This document shows positions 23,353 to 23,390 of a DNA stretch of 23,390 nucleotides, in pieces. Numbering within the stretch: the stretch's first letter is position 1; each line of letters begins with the position of its first letter. The notes beneath the pieces are model-generated. The model was not told the origin of the DNA and did no database searches. It worked only from the letters and a program-made list of their open reading frames with translations. A program made the translations under genes and the position numbers. Origin of the DNA: Thiobacillaceae bacterium (GTDB lineage Bacteria; Pseudomonadota; Gammaproteobacteria; Burkholderiales; Thiobacillaceae); the NCBI GenBank assembly GCA_012274165.1, contig JAAPAA010000100.1:1-23390 (forward strand), given 5' to 3'.

Positions 23353-23390
23353 GCCGAGTTTTCGCAAGCAAGACGAACGCGGTCTTACAC
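23342..23390 (+). CDS. mshD: Minor prepilin, 5' end only (MshD-like)
   Basis: Only the first 16 codons lie in the window. They read MCIKPSFRKQDERGLT, and the last part fits a prepilin leader: a charged stretch, then Gly before Leu-Thr. The ATG overlaps the mshC-like stop by 11 bases, as expected for coupled minor pilin genes. In MSHA clusters mshD follows mshC. The call depends on the sequence beyond the window. Confidence 0.6.
   Translation, partial: MCIKPSFRKQDERGLT

Overview
The window reads as the chromosome of a GC-rich betaproteobacterium. Proteins such as SerS, PurU, WrbA with a DUF2069 partner, the S4 protein and an MSHA-type pilus point there. A lineage near Thiobacillus, Sulfuricella or Nitrosomonadales is my guess, not something the sequence proves. 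Genes are tightly packed, with many 4-base stop/start overlaps.

Region 1 (1-5609, + strand) is the distal part of an archaeal/vacuolar (A/V)-type ATPase operon in the order I (3' end only), K, F, E, A, B, D. Subunits C and G/H are not seen and would have to lie upstream of the window or elsewhere. Region 2 (5584-7675) is a cell-envelope cluster. It holds two divergent L,D-transpeptidases whose 5' ends overlap, and an alanine-rich Lpp/OprI-like lipoprotein ending in lysine. These are plausibly the enzyme(s) and substrate for anchoring the outer membrane to peptidoglycan.

Region 3 (about 7700-8915) is the main accessory spot. A tRNA-Ser(CGA) gene on the minus strand has been used as an integration site. 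A 16-bp copy of the tRNA 3' end lies 822 bp away. Between the copies are a truncated tyrosine-recombinase gene and two matching motif pairs (ATGTTCCC-N4-ATGTTCCC), one about 60-67 bp inside each end, as expected for recombinase arm sites. The terminator that probably once served the tRNA now lies on the far side of the element.

Region 4 (8985-15490) is core metabolism: mltF (lytic transglycosylase) converging on serS. Then come purU, a PilZ-like protein, wrbA and a DUF2069 membrane protein in one tight + strand run, followed by a minus-strand S4 RNA-binding protein. Region 5 (15624-18814) is a compact three-gene unit: MoxR-type AAA+ ATPase, a DUF2201 protein with an HExxH motif and a VWA-like MIDAS, and an Hsp33-like chaperone that keeps only two of the four zinc cysteines. 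Region 6 (18878-23390) has a small secreted protein and then type IV pilus genes of the MSHA kind: mshE with tandem c-di-GMP-binding MshEN motifs, mshG, a terminator, a major pilin, a GspH/MshC-like pseudopilin, and the first 16 codons of another prepilin cut by the window end.

The best candidates for something new are the minimal tRNA-Ser element with paired arm-type repeats, the Hsp33 variant with its MoxR/VWA partners, and the Ldt-Ldt-Lpp cluster with a terminator-like hairpin in the lipoprotein leader.
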